A stretch of 33,277 bases of DNA. Origin: Pseudomonas sp. dw_612 (GTDB lineage Bacteria > Pseudomonadota > Gammaproteobacteria > Pseudomonadales > Pseudomonadaceae). A program made the translations under genes and the position numbers. Position 1 is the stretch's first letter. Each line of letters starts with the position of its first letter. Shown one piece after another: positions 15,370 to 23,384 of this stretch. Below the pieces are notes generated by a model, which was not told where the DNA came from, made no database searches, and worked only from the letters and a program-made list of their open reading frames with translations. The stretch covers positions 1 to 33,277 of the forward strand of contig NZ_JAAVVC010000033.1 in the NCBI RefSeq assembly GCF_018449725.1, given 5' to 3'.

Positions 15370-16427
15370 GGCACATCCCTCTTGTGGTGTTGGCGACGCC
15401 AGGCGCGCAGCGACGTGAACAGCAGGAACGCCACCAGCGCCGGCAGGACGAAAATCAGCATCAGGTGTTCAAGCTTGCCGGCCAGGGGCATGCCGGTGGT
15501 GAACGACACCACGTGCAACCCATACGCCAGGTACAAGCCGAGAAACAGCAGGCCCTCGGCCCGGGTCACGCGATAACCGGAATAGAACACCGGCAGGCAC
15601 AGCGCGGCGACGCCGAGCATCACCGGCAAGTCGAAATCCAGTGCGTTGGGCGACACCGACAGCGGCGACGGCGCCACCAGCGCGGTAAAGCCGAGCACGC
15701 CCAGAAGATTGAACAGGTTGCTGCCAATCACGTTGCCCACGGCGATTTCCCGTTGACCGCGTAATGCGGCGATCAGCGAGGTGGCCAGTTCCGGCAGGGA
15801 GGTGCTGATGGCGACGATGGTCAGGCCGATAATCCGCTCCGACAGCCCCAGATCGCTGGCGACCGACACTGCGGCACCCAGCAGCAAGTGGCCGGCGTAC
15901 ACCAGCATCGCCAACCCGGCGACGATCATCAGCAGGCTGCTGATCCACGGTGCTTTCGTCGTTGCTTCATGGCTCGAGGGCGGTCGGGCCGAATGCCGCG
16001 ACTGGCGTAGCAACAAGCCGAGGTACAACACCAGCGCGGCCAGCAGGATCACGCCGTCGGTGCGGGTCAGTTCTTCGTTCCAGGCCAACACGCACACCAG
16101 CAGGCTGGCGCCGATCATCAGCGGAATGTCCAGGCGCACCAGTTGCCGCGACACCCGCAACGGAATGATCAGCGCTGACAGCCCTAAGGTGACAAGGATG
16201 TTGAAGATGCTGCTGCCGATCACACTGCCGACGGCGATGTCGGCGTTTTGCGCGAGCATCGCTTGCAGGCTGACGGCCATCTGCGGCGCGCTGCTGCCGA
16301 GGGCGACGATGGTCAGGCCGATGATCAGCGGCCGCACGTGCAGGCGCGCGGCCAGGCGCACGGCGGCGCGCACCATCAGTTCGGCGCCTGCGATCAGCAG
16401 AAACAGACCACTGAGCAGTTCGATCAC
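15366..16427 (-). CDS. Calcium/sodium exchanger family protein (YrbG-like) with altered alpha-1 motif
   Basis: This 353-aa member of the CaCA superfamily has two inverted halves of about five helices joined by a hydrophilic loop (about 141-160). The alpha repeats are visible: alpha-1 GLTIVALGSSAPQMAVSL (37-54) and alpha-2 GLTIVAISTSLPELATSL (201-218). The ion-binding Glu is kept in alpha-2 (Glu213) but is Gln49 in alpha-1, where characterised exchangers have Glu. The start is GTG at 16427 without a clear ribosome site; an ATT 11 codons upstream is an unlikely alternative. The RlpA-like gene ends 46 nt upstream and the PcaC-like gene overlaps the stop. Confidence 0.85.
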   Translation of the reverse strand: MIELLSGLFLLIAGAELMVRAAVRLAARLHVRPLIIGLTIVALGSSAPQMAVSLQAMLAQNADIAVGSVIGSSIFNILVTLGLSALIIPLRVSRQLVRLDIPLMIGASLLVCVLAWNEELTRTDGVILLAALVLYLGLLLRQSRHSARPPSSHEATTKAPWISSLLMIVAGLAMLVYAGHLLLGAAVSVASDLGLSERIIGLTIVAISTSLPELATSLIAALRGQREIAVGNVIGSNLFNLLGVLGFTALVAPSPLSVSPNALDFDLPVMLGVAALCLPVFYSGYRVTRAEGLLFLGLYLAYGLHVVSFTTGMPLAGKLEHLMLIFVLPALVAFLLFTSLRAWRRQHHKRDVP

Positions 16428-16473
16428 GCTCAGCAGGGGAATGTCTTCTAATCCGTAAATGGTCGGGGCTCCG

Positions 16474-16848
16474 TCAGTCGTCGAGGGCTTGCACGCGAAC
16501 CCGTGCGGTGCCGGCGCGCAGCATGCCCAGCCGCTCGGCCGCCTCGTGAGACAGGTCGATCAGGCGCCCACGGGTATGCGGCCCACGGTCGTTGATACGG
16601 ACCACGCAGGATTTGTCGTTATTCAGATTGGTGACCTTTACCCGCGTGCCAAACGGCAACTGGCGATGGGCGGCGGTCAGGGAATTCTTGTCGAAACGTT
16701 CGCCACTGGCGGTGCGTTTGCCTTGGTGTTTGGCGCCGTAATAGGACGCCGTGCCGGTCTTGTCGTAACCGTGCGGGTCGATGATGTCGTTGCTGGCGCA
16801 ACCGGCCAGCAGGGAGAGCAGGGCGCAGGCGCCCAGTAGACGCTTCAT
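16474..16848 (-). CDS. Short RlpA-like lipoprotein (double-psi beta-barrel)
   Basis: This 124-aa protein has a lipoprotein signal peptide with lipobox LLAGC (Cys17) and one RlpA-like double-psi beta-barrel domain (about 32-122). It contains GTASYYG, TAAHRQLPFGTRVKV, INDRGPHTRGR and DLSHEAAERLGM. His61 and Asp87 are spaced 26 residues apart, as are the catalytic His131/Asp157 of P. aeruginosa RlpA, so lytic transglycosylase activity on peptidoglycan is plausible. It lacks the C-terminal SPOR domain of full-length RlpA and would not be recruited to septa by that route. The start at 16848 gives the signal peptide at the N terminus; longer starts run into REP DNA. Confidence 0.87.
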   Translation of the reverse strand: MKRLLGACALLSLLAGCASNDIIDPHGYDKTGTASYYGAKHQGKRTASGERFDKNSLTAAHRQLPFGTRVKVTNLNNDKSCVVRINDRGPHTRGRLIDLSHEAAERLGMLRAGTARVRVQALDD

Positions 16849-16867
16849 TTGAAAGCTTCCAAAAACA

Positions 16868-16960
16868 AATGTGGGAGCGGGCTTGCTCGCGAATGCATTC
16901 TGACAGTCAACTTTGTATTGAGTGCCGAACCGCATTCGCGAGCAAGCCCGCTCCCACAGG
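16868..16960. repeat. REPIN
   Basis: Forward core at 16871-16892 and inverted core at 16936-16957 with a 43-bp spacer, between the end of gatB and the start of the RlpA-like gene. Confidence 0.9.
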
Positions 16961-16996
16961 ATATGGAGCCAGGCTTGCGATCTGGCTCCATTCGCA

Positions 16997-18442
16997 TCAG
17001 CCTTCGAGCTTGCTTTTCAGCAGTTCGTTGACCTGTTGCGGGTTGGCCTTGCCTTTGGAAGCTTTCATGGCTTGGCCGACGAAGAAGCCGAACATCTTGC
17101 CGCGTTTGGCTTCGTCTGCCGCGCGGTACTGTTCAACCTGTTCGGCGTTGGCTGCGAGCATCTCGTCGAGCACCGCAGAGATCGCGCCGCTGTCGGTGAC
17201 TTGCTTGAGGCCACGTTTTTCGATGATCTCGTCCGCGCTGCCTTCGCCGTTGGCCATCGCTTCGAACACCACCTTGGCGATTTTGCCGGAGATGGTGTTG
17301 TCGGTGATGCGCAGCAGCATGCCGCCCAGTTGCTCGGCCGACACCGGCGACTGATCGATGTCCAGGCCCTGTTTGTTCAACAAGCTGCCCAGCTCAACCA
17401 TGACCCAGTTGGCCGCCAGTTTGGCGTCGCCGCCAATGCTCGCGACTTTCTCGAAGTAATCCGCTTGCTCGCGGCTGGTGGCCAGGACGCTGGCGTCATA
17501 CACCGACAGCCCGAACTGCGCCTGAAAGCGCTCGCGCTTCTGCGGTGGCAGTTCCGGCAGGGTGGCGCGCACATCATGGAGGAACGAGTCCTCGATGATC
17601 ACCGGCAACAGGTCCGGATCGGGGAAGTAACGGTAGTCGTTGGCTTCTTCTTTGCTGCGCATCGGACGGGTTTCGTCCTTGTTCGGATCGTACAGGCGCG
17701 TCTGCTGGATCACTTTGCCGCCGTCTTCGATCAGCTCGATCTGACGCTGCACTTCGCTGTTGATCGCCTTTTCGATGAAGCGGAACGAGTTGACGTTCTT
17801 GATCTCGCAGCGGGTGCCGAACTCAACCTGGCCTTTCGGACGGATCGACACGTTGCAGTCGCAACGCAGCGAACCTTCGGCCATGTTGCCGTCGCAGATG
17901 CCCAGGTAACGCACCAGCGCGTGGACCGTCTTGACGTAGGCCACGGCTTCCTTGGCGCTGCGCATGTCCGGCTCGGACACGATTTCCAGCAGCGGCGTGC
18001 CGGCACGGTTCAGGTCGATGCCGGTGGCACCGTTGAACTCTTCGTGCAGGCTTTTGCCGGCGTCTTCTTCCAGGTGCGCACGGGTCACGCCGACACGTTT
18101 GATCGTGCCGTCTTCCATGGCGATGTCCAGGTGACCCTTACCGACAATCGGCAATTCCATCTGGCTGATCTGGTAGCCCTTGGGCAAGTCCGGGTAGAAG
18201 TAGTTTTTACGGGCGAACACGTTGTGCTGACCGATCTCGGCATCAATCGCCAGACCGAACATCACCGCCATACGCACCGCTTCCTGGTTCAGCACCGGCA
18301 GTACGCCGGGCATGCCCAGGTCTACCAGGCTGGCCTGGGTGTTCGGCTCGGAACCGAAGGTGGTGGAACTACCGGAAAAGATTTTCGACCGGGTGGTGAG
18401 CTGGGTATGAATCTCCAGCCCGATCACGACTTCCCATTGCAT
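16997..18442 (-). CDS. gatB: Asp-tRNA(Asn)/Glu-tRNA(Gln) amidotransferase subunit B
   Basis: This 481-aa subunit of GatCAB phosphorylates the misacylated tRNA carboxylate and transfers ammonia from GatA, making Asn-tRNA or Gln-tRNA (EC 6.3.5.-). The kinase cradle begins WEVVIGLEIHTQL (3-15). HLEEDAGK (123-130) and the family signature DLNRAGTPLLEIVSEPD (143-159) follow. The C-terminal helical and YqeY-like tRNA-binding tail covers about 330-481. GAGGAG precedes the ATG. It is the last gene of gatC-gatA-gatB, separated from gatA by a palindromic repeat. Confidence 0.97.
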   Translation of the reverse strand: MQWEVVIGLEIHTQLTTRSKIFSGSSTTFGSEPNTQASLVDLGMPGVLPVLNQEAVRMAVMFGLAIDAEIGQHNVFARKNYFYPDLPKGYQISQMELPIVGKGHLDIAMEDGTIKRVGVTRAHLEEDAGKSLHEEFNGATGIDLNRAGTPLLEIVSEPDMRSAKEAVAYVKTVHALVRYLGICDGNMAEGSLRCDCNVSIRPKGQVEFGTRCEIKNVNSFRFIEKAINSEVQRQIELIEDGGKVIQQTRLYDPNKDETRPMRSKEEANDYRYFPDPDLLPVIIEDSFLHDVRATLPELPPQKRERFQAQFGLSVYDASVLATSREQADYFEKVASIGGDAKLAANWVMVELGSLLNKQGLDIDQSPVSAEQLGGMLLRITDNTISGKIAKVVFEAMANGEGSADEIIEKRGLKQVTDSGAISAVLDEMLAANAEQVEQYRAADEAKRGKMFGFFVGQAMKASKGKANPQQVNELLKSKLEG

Positions 18443-18466
18443 GTGTTTCTCCTCAGAAGCCTAAAC

Positions 18467-18603
18467 AGGGGATTTTGAAACGTTGCGAGCGAAGGTAGGG
18501 CAAGGCGAAAACTGGCGAGTAAGCGGAGTTGACTTTAGTCAATGAGCATTACGAGCCAGTTTTCAACGCAGCCTTACCGAGCGCAGCAGTTTCAAAACCC
18601 CTG
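18467..18603. repeat. ~137-bp imperfect palindromic repeat between gatA and gatB
   Basis: The arms at 18467-18515 and 18553-18603 are inverted and similar over about 50 bp with several mismatches and small gaps. The centre carries TTGACTTTAGTCAA. Shared segments include CAGGGG, TTTTGAAAC and GAAAACTGGC. It is unrelated to the two REP classes in this window. The right end overlaps the gatA stop codon (18592-18594) and the final codons. Confidence 0.8.
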
Positions 18604-20043
18604 TGGGGTGCGGGTGTGCCAGTCAGTGTTCAACTGATACTGATGGGCAACGTTCAACAGGCGACCTTCCTGGAAATACGGAGCGAGCAGTTGCACGCCG
18701 ACCGGCAGACCGTCGACAAAACCGGCGGGCATGGACAAGCCCGGCAGGCCCGCGAGGTTGGCGGTGATGGTGTAGACGTCTTCCAGATAGGCAGCGACCG
18801 GGTCGCTGTTCTTGGCGCCGAGCTTCCAGGCCGGGTTCGGCGTGGTTGGGCCGAGGATGATGTCGACCTCATTAAAGGCCGCCATGAAGTCGTTCTTCAC
18901 CAGACGACGAATTTTCTGCGCCTTCAGGTAGTAGGCGTCGTAGTAACCGGCCGACAGCGCGTAGGCCCCGACCATGATCCGGCGCTGCACTTCCGTGCCG
19001 AAGCCTTCGCCACGGGAACGCTTGTACAGGTCTTCCAGGTTTTTCGGGTCTTCGCAGCGATAGCCAAAACGTACGCCGTCGAAACGCGACAGGTTGGAGG
19101 AGGCTTCTGCTGGCGCGATCACGTAGTACGCAGGAATCGCGTGCTGCATGTTCGGCAGGCTGATTTCCTTGATCACCGCGCCGAGCTTTTCCAGCGCCTT
19201 GACGCTGTTGTGGATCAGCTCGGCGATACGCGGGTCGAGACCGGCGCTGAAGTATTCCTTCGGCACGCCGATGCGCAAGCCTTGCAGCGAGGTGTTGAGG
19301 CTGGCGCTGTAATCCGGCACGGGTTCGTCGATGCTGGTGGAGTCATTGGCATCGAAACCGGCCATGCCTTGCAGCAGGATCGCGCAGTCTTCAGCGGTGC
19401 GCGCCAAAGGGCCGCCCTGATCGAGGCTGGAGGCGTAAGCGATCATGCCCCAGCGCGAAACACGACCGTACGTCGGTTTCAGGCCGGTGAGGTTGGTGAA
19501 CGCCGCCGGTTGGCGGATCGAGCCGCCGGTGTCGGTGGCCGTCGCGGCCGGCAACAGACGAGCGGCAACTGCCGCCGCCGAACCGCCGGACGAACCACCC
19601 GGCACGTGTTCGAGGTTCCACGGGTTTTTCACCGCGCCGTAGTAGCTCGACTCGTTGGCCGAACCCATGGCGAATTCGTCCATGTTGGTCTTGCCGAGGG
19701 TCACGGCACCGGCGGCGGCCAGTTTGGCGACCACGGTGGCGTCGTACGGTGCTTTGAAGTTGTCGAGCATCTTCGAGCCGCAACTGGTGCGGATGCCCTG
19801 GGTGCAGAACAGGTCTTTGTGGGCGATCGGCGCGCCGAGCAGGGCGCCGCTCTCACCATTGGCCCGGCGTGCGTCAGCGGCTTTCGCCTGCTGGAGCGCC
19901 AGGTCTTCGGTGAGGCTGATGAAGCTGTTGAGCTGTGGATCGAGCTGGGCGATACGCGCCAGCAGGACTTTGGTCAGCTCTTCGGAAGAAAACTTTTTAT
20001 CGGCGAGTCCGCGGGCGATCTCGGCCAGAGTCATTTGATGCAT
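18592..20043 (-). CDS. gatA: Asp-tRNA(Asn)/Glu-tRNA(Gln) amidotransferase subunit A
   Basis: This 483-aa amidase-signature enzyme hydrolyses glutamine and channels ammonia to GatB. The Ser-cisSer-Lys triad is Lys76 (APIAHKD), Ser151 (PGGSSGGSAAA) and Ser175 (TDTGGSIRQPA), spaced exactly as in S. aureus GatA (75 and 24 residues). The length is normal. Translation can begin at M1 or M4 (MHQMTL); the first is kept. gatC ends 16 nt upstream. The last three residues QGF and the stop are encoded within the palindromic repeat that follows, which may have been recruited as the end of the gene. Confidence 0.97.
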   Translation of the reverse strand: MHQMTLAEIARGLADKKFSSEELTKVLLARIAQLDPQLNSFISLTEDLALQQAKAADARRANGESGALLGAPIAHKDLFCTQGIRTSCGSKMLDNFKAPYDATVVAKLAAAGAVTLGKTNMDEFAMGSANESSYYGAVKNPWNLEHVPGGSSGGSAAAVAARLLPAATATDTGGSIRQPAAFTNLTGLKPTYGRVSRWGMIAYASSLDQGGPLARTAEDCAILLQGMAGFDANDSTSIDEPVPDYSASLNTSLQGLRIGVPKEYFSAGLDPRIAELIHNSVKALEKLGAVIKEISLPNMQHAIPAYYVIAPAEASSNLSRFDGVRFGYRCEDPKNLEDLYKRSRGEGFGTEVQRRIMVGAYALSAGYYDAYYLKAQKIRRLVKNDFMAAFNEVDIILGPTTPNPAWKLGAKNSDPVAAYLEDVYTITANLAGLPGLSMPAGFVDGLPVGVQLLAPYFQEGRLLNVAHQYQLNTDWHTRTPQGF

Positions 20044-20059
20044 TGCAGGCTCTTTCCCT

Positions 20060-20347
20060 TTAGTCGATGACTTTCGGAACCAGGTACAGGCCGTTTTCGA
20101 CCGCTGGTGCGATGGACTGATAGGCCTCGCGATGATTAGTCTCGGTCACGACGTCTGCACGCAGGCGCTGGCTGGCTTCCAGTGGGTGGGCCAGCGGCTC
20201 GATACCATCGGTATTGACCGCCTGCATTTCGTCGACCAGCCCGAGAATGCTGTTCAGGGCCGAAGTGATGTGTGGAAGATCGGCATCATTCAGGCCAAGG
20301 CAGGCCAGATGAGCGATTTTTTCCACGTCGGAGCGTTCAAGCGCCAT
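20060..20347 (-). CDS. gatC: Asp-tRNA(Asn)/Glu-tRNA(Gln) amidotransferase subunit C
   Basis: This 95-aa subunit stabilises the GatA-GatB complex. Family features are the N-terminal DVEKIAHLACLGLND segment, a central MQAVNTDGIEPLAHP and the C-terminal tail GLYLVPKVID that threads between the partners. It is the first gene of the gatCAB operon and divergent from mreB across 211 bp. GGAG lies about nine bases upstream of the ATG. No clear promoter was found for it in the shared gap. Confidence 0.95.
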   Translation of the reverse strand: MALERSDVEKIAHLACLGLNDADLPHITSALNSILGLVDEMQAVNTDGIEPLAHPLEASQRLRADVVTETNHREAYQSIAPAVENGLYLVPKVID

Positions 20348-20485
20348 TGCGATTCTCCAGTGGAAAACAGAACGGACGGCGTCCGTGTGTTAGATTGTCG
20401 GAACACTACCGCATTTCTACGGTCATAAGGCCGCGATTGTGGGGGTTGGTGCACAGAAAAGCGGCCAATTTAACATATTGGCGCC

Positions 20486-20514
20486 TTGCCCAAAATCCCT
20501 GTCGTTGTTAGAGT
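20486..20514 (+). promoter_or_regulatory. Candidate mreB promoter
   Basis: -35 TTGCCC (20486-20491), 17-bp spacer, -10 TAGAGT (20509-20514), 44 nt upstream of the mreB ATG, in the divergent gatC-mreB gap. Confidence 0.45.
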
Positions 20515-20558
20515 TTGCCGCACTTTTTTACCCACGCGTTGCCTAGGGTCCCTTTCCC

Positions 20559-21596
20559 ATGTTCAAGAAACTGCGTGGCATGTTTTCCAGCGATCTTTCC
20601 ATTGACCTGGGCACTGCCAACACCCTTATTTACGTGCGCGAGCGCGGAATCGTCCTGAATGAGCCATCGGTTGTGGCTATTCGGACACACGGTAACCAGA
20701 AAAGTGTCGTTGCTGTCGGCACCGAGGCCAAGCGCATGCTCGGCCGTACGCCGGGCAACATCGCAGCCATTCGTCCGATGAAAGACGGCGTCATTGCCGA
20801 CTTCAGCGTGTGCGAAAAGATGCTGCAGTACTTTATCAACAAGGTTCACGAAAACAGCTTCCTGCAGCCTAGCCCTCGTGTGCTGATCTGCGTTCCGTGC
20901 AAATCCACCCAGGTGGAGCGTCGTGCCATCCGTGAATCGGCCCTTGGTGCCGGTGCCCGTGAAGTGTTCCTGATCGAAGAGCCGATGGCTGCTGCGATCG
21001 GCGCCGGCCTGCCGGTTGAAGAAGCACGCGGTTCGATGGTGGTCGATATCGGTGGTGGTACCACCGAAATCGCGCTGATCTCCCTGAACGGTGTGGTCTA
21101 CGCCGAATCCGTACGGGTTGGCGGCGACCGCTTCGACGAAGCGATCATCACCTACGTGCGTCGCAACTACGGCAGCCTCATCGGTGAATCCACCGCCGAG
21201 CGTATCAAGCAGGAAATCGGTACAGCCTACCCGGGCGGCGAAGTGCGTGAAGTCGACGTGCGCGGCCGTAACCTGGCCGAAGGCGTCCCACGCGCATTCA
21301 CCCTGAACTCCAATGAAGTGCTGGAAGCTCTGCAAGAGTCCCTGGCCACCATCGTTCAGGCAGTGAAAAGCGCCCTGGAGCAATCGCCACCGGAACTGGC
21401 TTCCGATATCGCCGAGCGTGGCCTGGTACTGACCGGTGGTGGCGCCTTGCTGCGCGACCTCGACAAGTTGTTGGCCCAGGAAACCGGTCTGCCGGTGATC
21501 GTCGCCGAAGACCCGCTGACCTGTGTGGCTCGCGGCGGTGGCCGTGCCCTGGAAATGATGGATAAACACACCATGGATCTGCTGTCGAGCGAGTGA
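20559..21596 (+). CDS. mreB: Rod shape-determining protein MreB
   Basis: This 345-aa bacterial actin homologue forms membrane-associated filaments that guide the elongasome and keep rod shape. The phosphate-1 loop DLGTANT (16-22), phosphate-2 loop DIGGGTTE (163-170) and adenosine motif LTGGGALL (about 290) are all present. The N terminus MFKKLRGMFS is amphipathic and would bind the membrane. Upstream Shine-Dalgarno sequence is poor (TAGGG). mreC and mreD follow, but a hairpin lies between mreB and mreC. Confidence 0.98.
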   Translation: MFKKLRGMFSSDLSIDLGTANTLIYVRERGIVLNEPSVVAIRTHGNQKSVVAVGTEAKRMLGRTPGNIAAIRPMKDGVIADFSVCEKMLQYFINKVHENSFLQPSPRVLICVPCKSTQVERRAIRESALGAGAREVFLIEEPMAAAIGAGLPVEEARGSMVVDIGGGTTEIALISLNGVVYAESVRVGGDRFDEAIITYVRRNYGSLIGESTAERIKQEIGTAYPGGEVREVDVRGRNLAEGVPRAFTLNSNEVLEALQESLATIVQAVKSALEQSPPELASDIAERGLVLTGGGALLRDLDKLLAQETGLPVIVAEDPLTCVARGGGRALEMMDKHTMDLLSSE

Positions 21597-21628
21597 TCTC
21601 GCCCGATGCATCTATGCTGTGAGCGCGC

Positions 21629-21652
21629 AGGCAGCACTTTGCAGTGCTGCCT
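21629..21652 (+). terminator. Hairpin between mreB and mreC (partial terminator?)
   Basis: A perfect 10-bp stem AGGCAGCACT / AGTGCTGCCT with loop TTGC begins 32 nt after the mreB stop. The trailing sequence GTTGCGTTTATCTT is only moderately T-rich, so partial termination or an mRNA-processing stop is more likely than full termination. Confidence 0.6.
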
Positions 21653-21700
21653 GTTGCGTTTATCTTCTGTCACTCTGCATCCAGGCCGGTTTGATGCCGT

Positions 21701-21742
21701 ATGAATAAAGAGAACATTTGCCTGGGAGGAGCGGCTTATTAA
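21701..21742 (+). other. 13-codon leader ORF overlapping the mreC start
   Basis: ATG at 21701 opens a frame encoding MNKENICLGGAAY; its TAA (21740-21742) overlaps the last base of the ATT proposed as the mreC start. The ribosome site before this ATG is weak, so translation is uncertain. The frame runs through the strong GGAGGAG that serves mreC, so its translation would compete with or couple to mreC initiation. Confidence 0.35.
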
Positions 21743-22850
21743 ACCGCTTTTCGCCAAGGGCCCCTCACTGGGCGTGCGCTTGTTGGTGCTGGTCGTGCTT
21801 TCGGTCGCGCTGATGGTGGTCGATGCCCGCTTCACACTGCTCAAGCCAGTGCGTAGCCAGATGTCGCTGGTGCTGATGCAGTCTTACTGGATCACCGACC
21901 TGCCGCAGCGGCTATGGCAAGGTGTGGCCAGCCAATTTGGCAGCCGTACCGAACTGGTTGCCGAGAACGAAAAACTCAAGACCGAAAACCTGTTATTGCA
22001 GGGTCGCATGCAAAAGCTTGCCGCCCTCACCGAGCAGAACGTTCGGCTGCGCGAGTTGCTCAATTCCTCCGCGCTGGTCAACGAGAAGGTCGAAGTGGCC
22101 GAGTTGATCGGCATGGACCCCAACCCCTTCACCCATCGCATCATCATCAATAAAGGTGAGCGCGACGGTGTGGTCCTCGGTCAGCCGGTGCTCGATGCCC
22201 GTGGCCTGATGGGCCAGGTGGTCGAGTTGATGCCGTACACCTCCCGTGTGCTGTTGCTGACCGACACCACCCACAGCATTCCCGTGCAGGTGAACCGTAA
22301 CGGTCTGCGGGCGATTGCCAGCGGCACCGGCAACCCGGAACGTCTGGAGCTGCGTCACGTGGCTGACACCGCCGACATTAAAGAAGGTGATCTGCTGGTC
22401 AGCTCCGGCCTCGGCCAGCGGTTCCCGGCGGGTTACCCGGTGGCGACGGTCAAGGAAGTGATCCACGATTCCGGCCAGCCGTTTGCCATCGTCCGTGCCG
22501 TGCCGACCGCCGCCTTGAACCGCAGCCGCTATCTGTTGCTGGTGTTCAGCGATGGCCGCACCGCAGAAGAACGCGCCAACGAAGCCGCCCAGGCCCAGGA
22601 AGCGCTGGACCAGCATGGCGGCGGGCCGATCATTCCGGCCACGGTGCCGAAACCGATCCCTGCGGTCGTGCCGACGCCGGCCGTTGCTGCGCCGGCCACC
22701 ACACCAGCCGCCGCAACACCTGCTGCGACGACACCGGCCAAGCCTGCAGCCACGACCCATCCGGCCAAGCCTGTCACCAAGCCGACTGTCGCGAAACCTG
22801 CTGCCAAACCGCCTGTCTCTGCACCGGCCACCACTGGGGGAAGAGAATAA
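21738..22850 (+). CDS. mreC: Rod shape-determining protein MreC, apparent ATT start
   Basis: This bitopic inner-membrane scaffold of the elongasome links MreB/MreD to the peptidoglycan synthases. Starting at ATT 21738 it has 370 aa. It has a basic N-terminal tail (IKPLFAKGPSLGVR), one transmembrane helix (about 14-30), a coiled coil (about 70-110, ENEKLKTENLLLQGR), two beta domains and an Ala/Pro/Thr/Lys-rich tail from about residue 300. GGAGGAG (21724-21730) is ideally placed, 7 nt before ATT. The next standard start, GTG at 21774, lacks a good ribosome site and would remove the positive tail ahead of the helix. The mreD ATG overlaps the stop (TAATG). Confidence 0.85.
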   Translation: MKPLFAKGPSLGVRLLVLVVLSVALMVVDARFTLLKPVRSQMSLVLMQSYWITDLPQRLWQGVASQFGSRTELVAENEKLKTENLLLQGRMQKLAALTEQNVRLRELLNSSALVNEKVEVAELIGMDPNPFTHRIIINKGERDGVVLGQPVLDARGLMGQVVELMPYTSRVLLLTDTTHSIPVQVNRNGLRAIASGTGNPERLELRHVADTADIKEGDLLVSSGLGQRFPAGYPVATVKEVIHDSGQPFAIVRAVPTAALNRSRYLLLVFSDGRTAEERANEAAQAQEALDQHGGGPIIPATVPKPIPAVVPTPAVAAPATTPAAATPAATTPAKPAATTHPAKPVTKPTVAKPAAKPPVSAPATTGGRE

Positions 22851-23341
22851 TGGCGGGTGCTACGTCGTCCCAAAACGGCTGGATCGTCTGGCTGACCTTT
22901 GCCATCGGCCTGCTGCTCAGCGTTTCGCCGTTGCCGCAATTCATGGAAATCCTGCGTCCCTTGTGGCTGGCCTTGCTGCTGGCATTCTGGGCGCTGGCCT
23001 TGCCGCAGAAAGTCGGCATGGTCACCGCGTGGTGCCTGGGGCTGGCCGAAGACGTGCTCTATGGCACGTTGCTGGGCCAGAATGCGTTGATCCTGACGCT
23101 CATCACCTTCCTGGTGCTGTCGCTACAACAACGCCTGCGCATGTTCCCGATGTGGCAGCAGTGCCTGGTGATCCTGGTGATCTTCGGTCTGGCCCAACTG
23201 GTTCAGCTATGGCTCAGCGCGTTGACCGGCAATCGTCAGCCAACCCTGGCGCTGGTGTTGCCGGCGCTGGTGAGTGCGTTGCTCTGGCCGTGGATCAGCT
23301 TCGGTTTGCGTGGTCTGCGTCGGCGCTACAAGATCAACTAA
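22850..23341 (+). CDS. mreD: Rod shape-determining protein MreD
   Basis: This 163-aa polytopic inner-membrane protein of the elongasome works with MreC and RodA/PBP2. Five or six hydrophobic helices fill the sequence, with the family segment GLAEDVLYGTLLGQNAL in the second half. Its start overlaps the mreC stop by one base, so it is co-translated. The length is usual. Confidence 0.95.
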   Translation: MAGATSSQNGWIVWLTFAIGLLLSVSPLPQFMEILRPLWLALLLAFWALALPQKVGMVTAWCLGLAEDVLYGTLLGQNALILTLITFLVLSLQQRLRMFPMWQQCLVILVIFGLAQLVQLWLSALTGNRQPTLALVLPALVSALLWPWISFGLRGLRRRYKIN

Positions 23342-23384
23342 TTCGGTCAGGCATGTGCCCGTACCTCGACAGGGAGATGTCTTG

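Noticed and set aside
16922..18478. Long plus-strand frames opposite gatB, gatA (18529-20070) and mreB (20508-21611, minus)
   Set aside because: Shadows of highly conserved genes; translations are His/Gln/Arg-rich without motifs, and the first begins in a REPIN.
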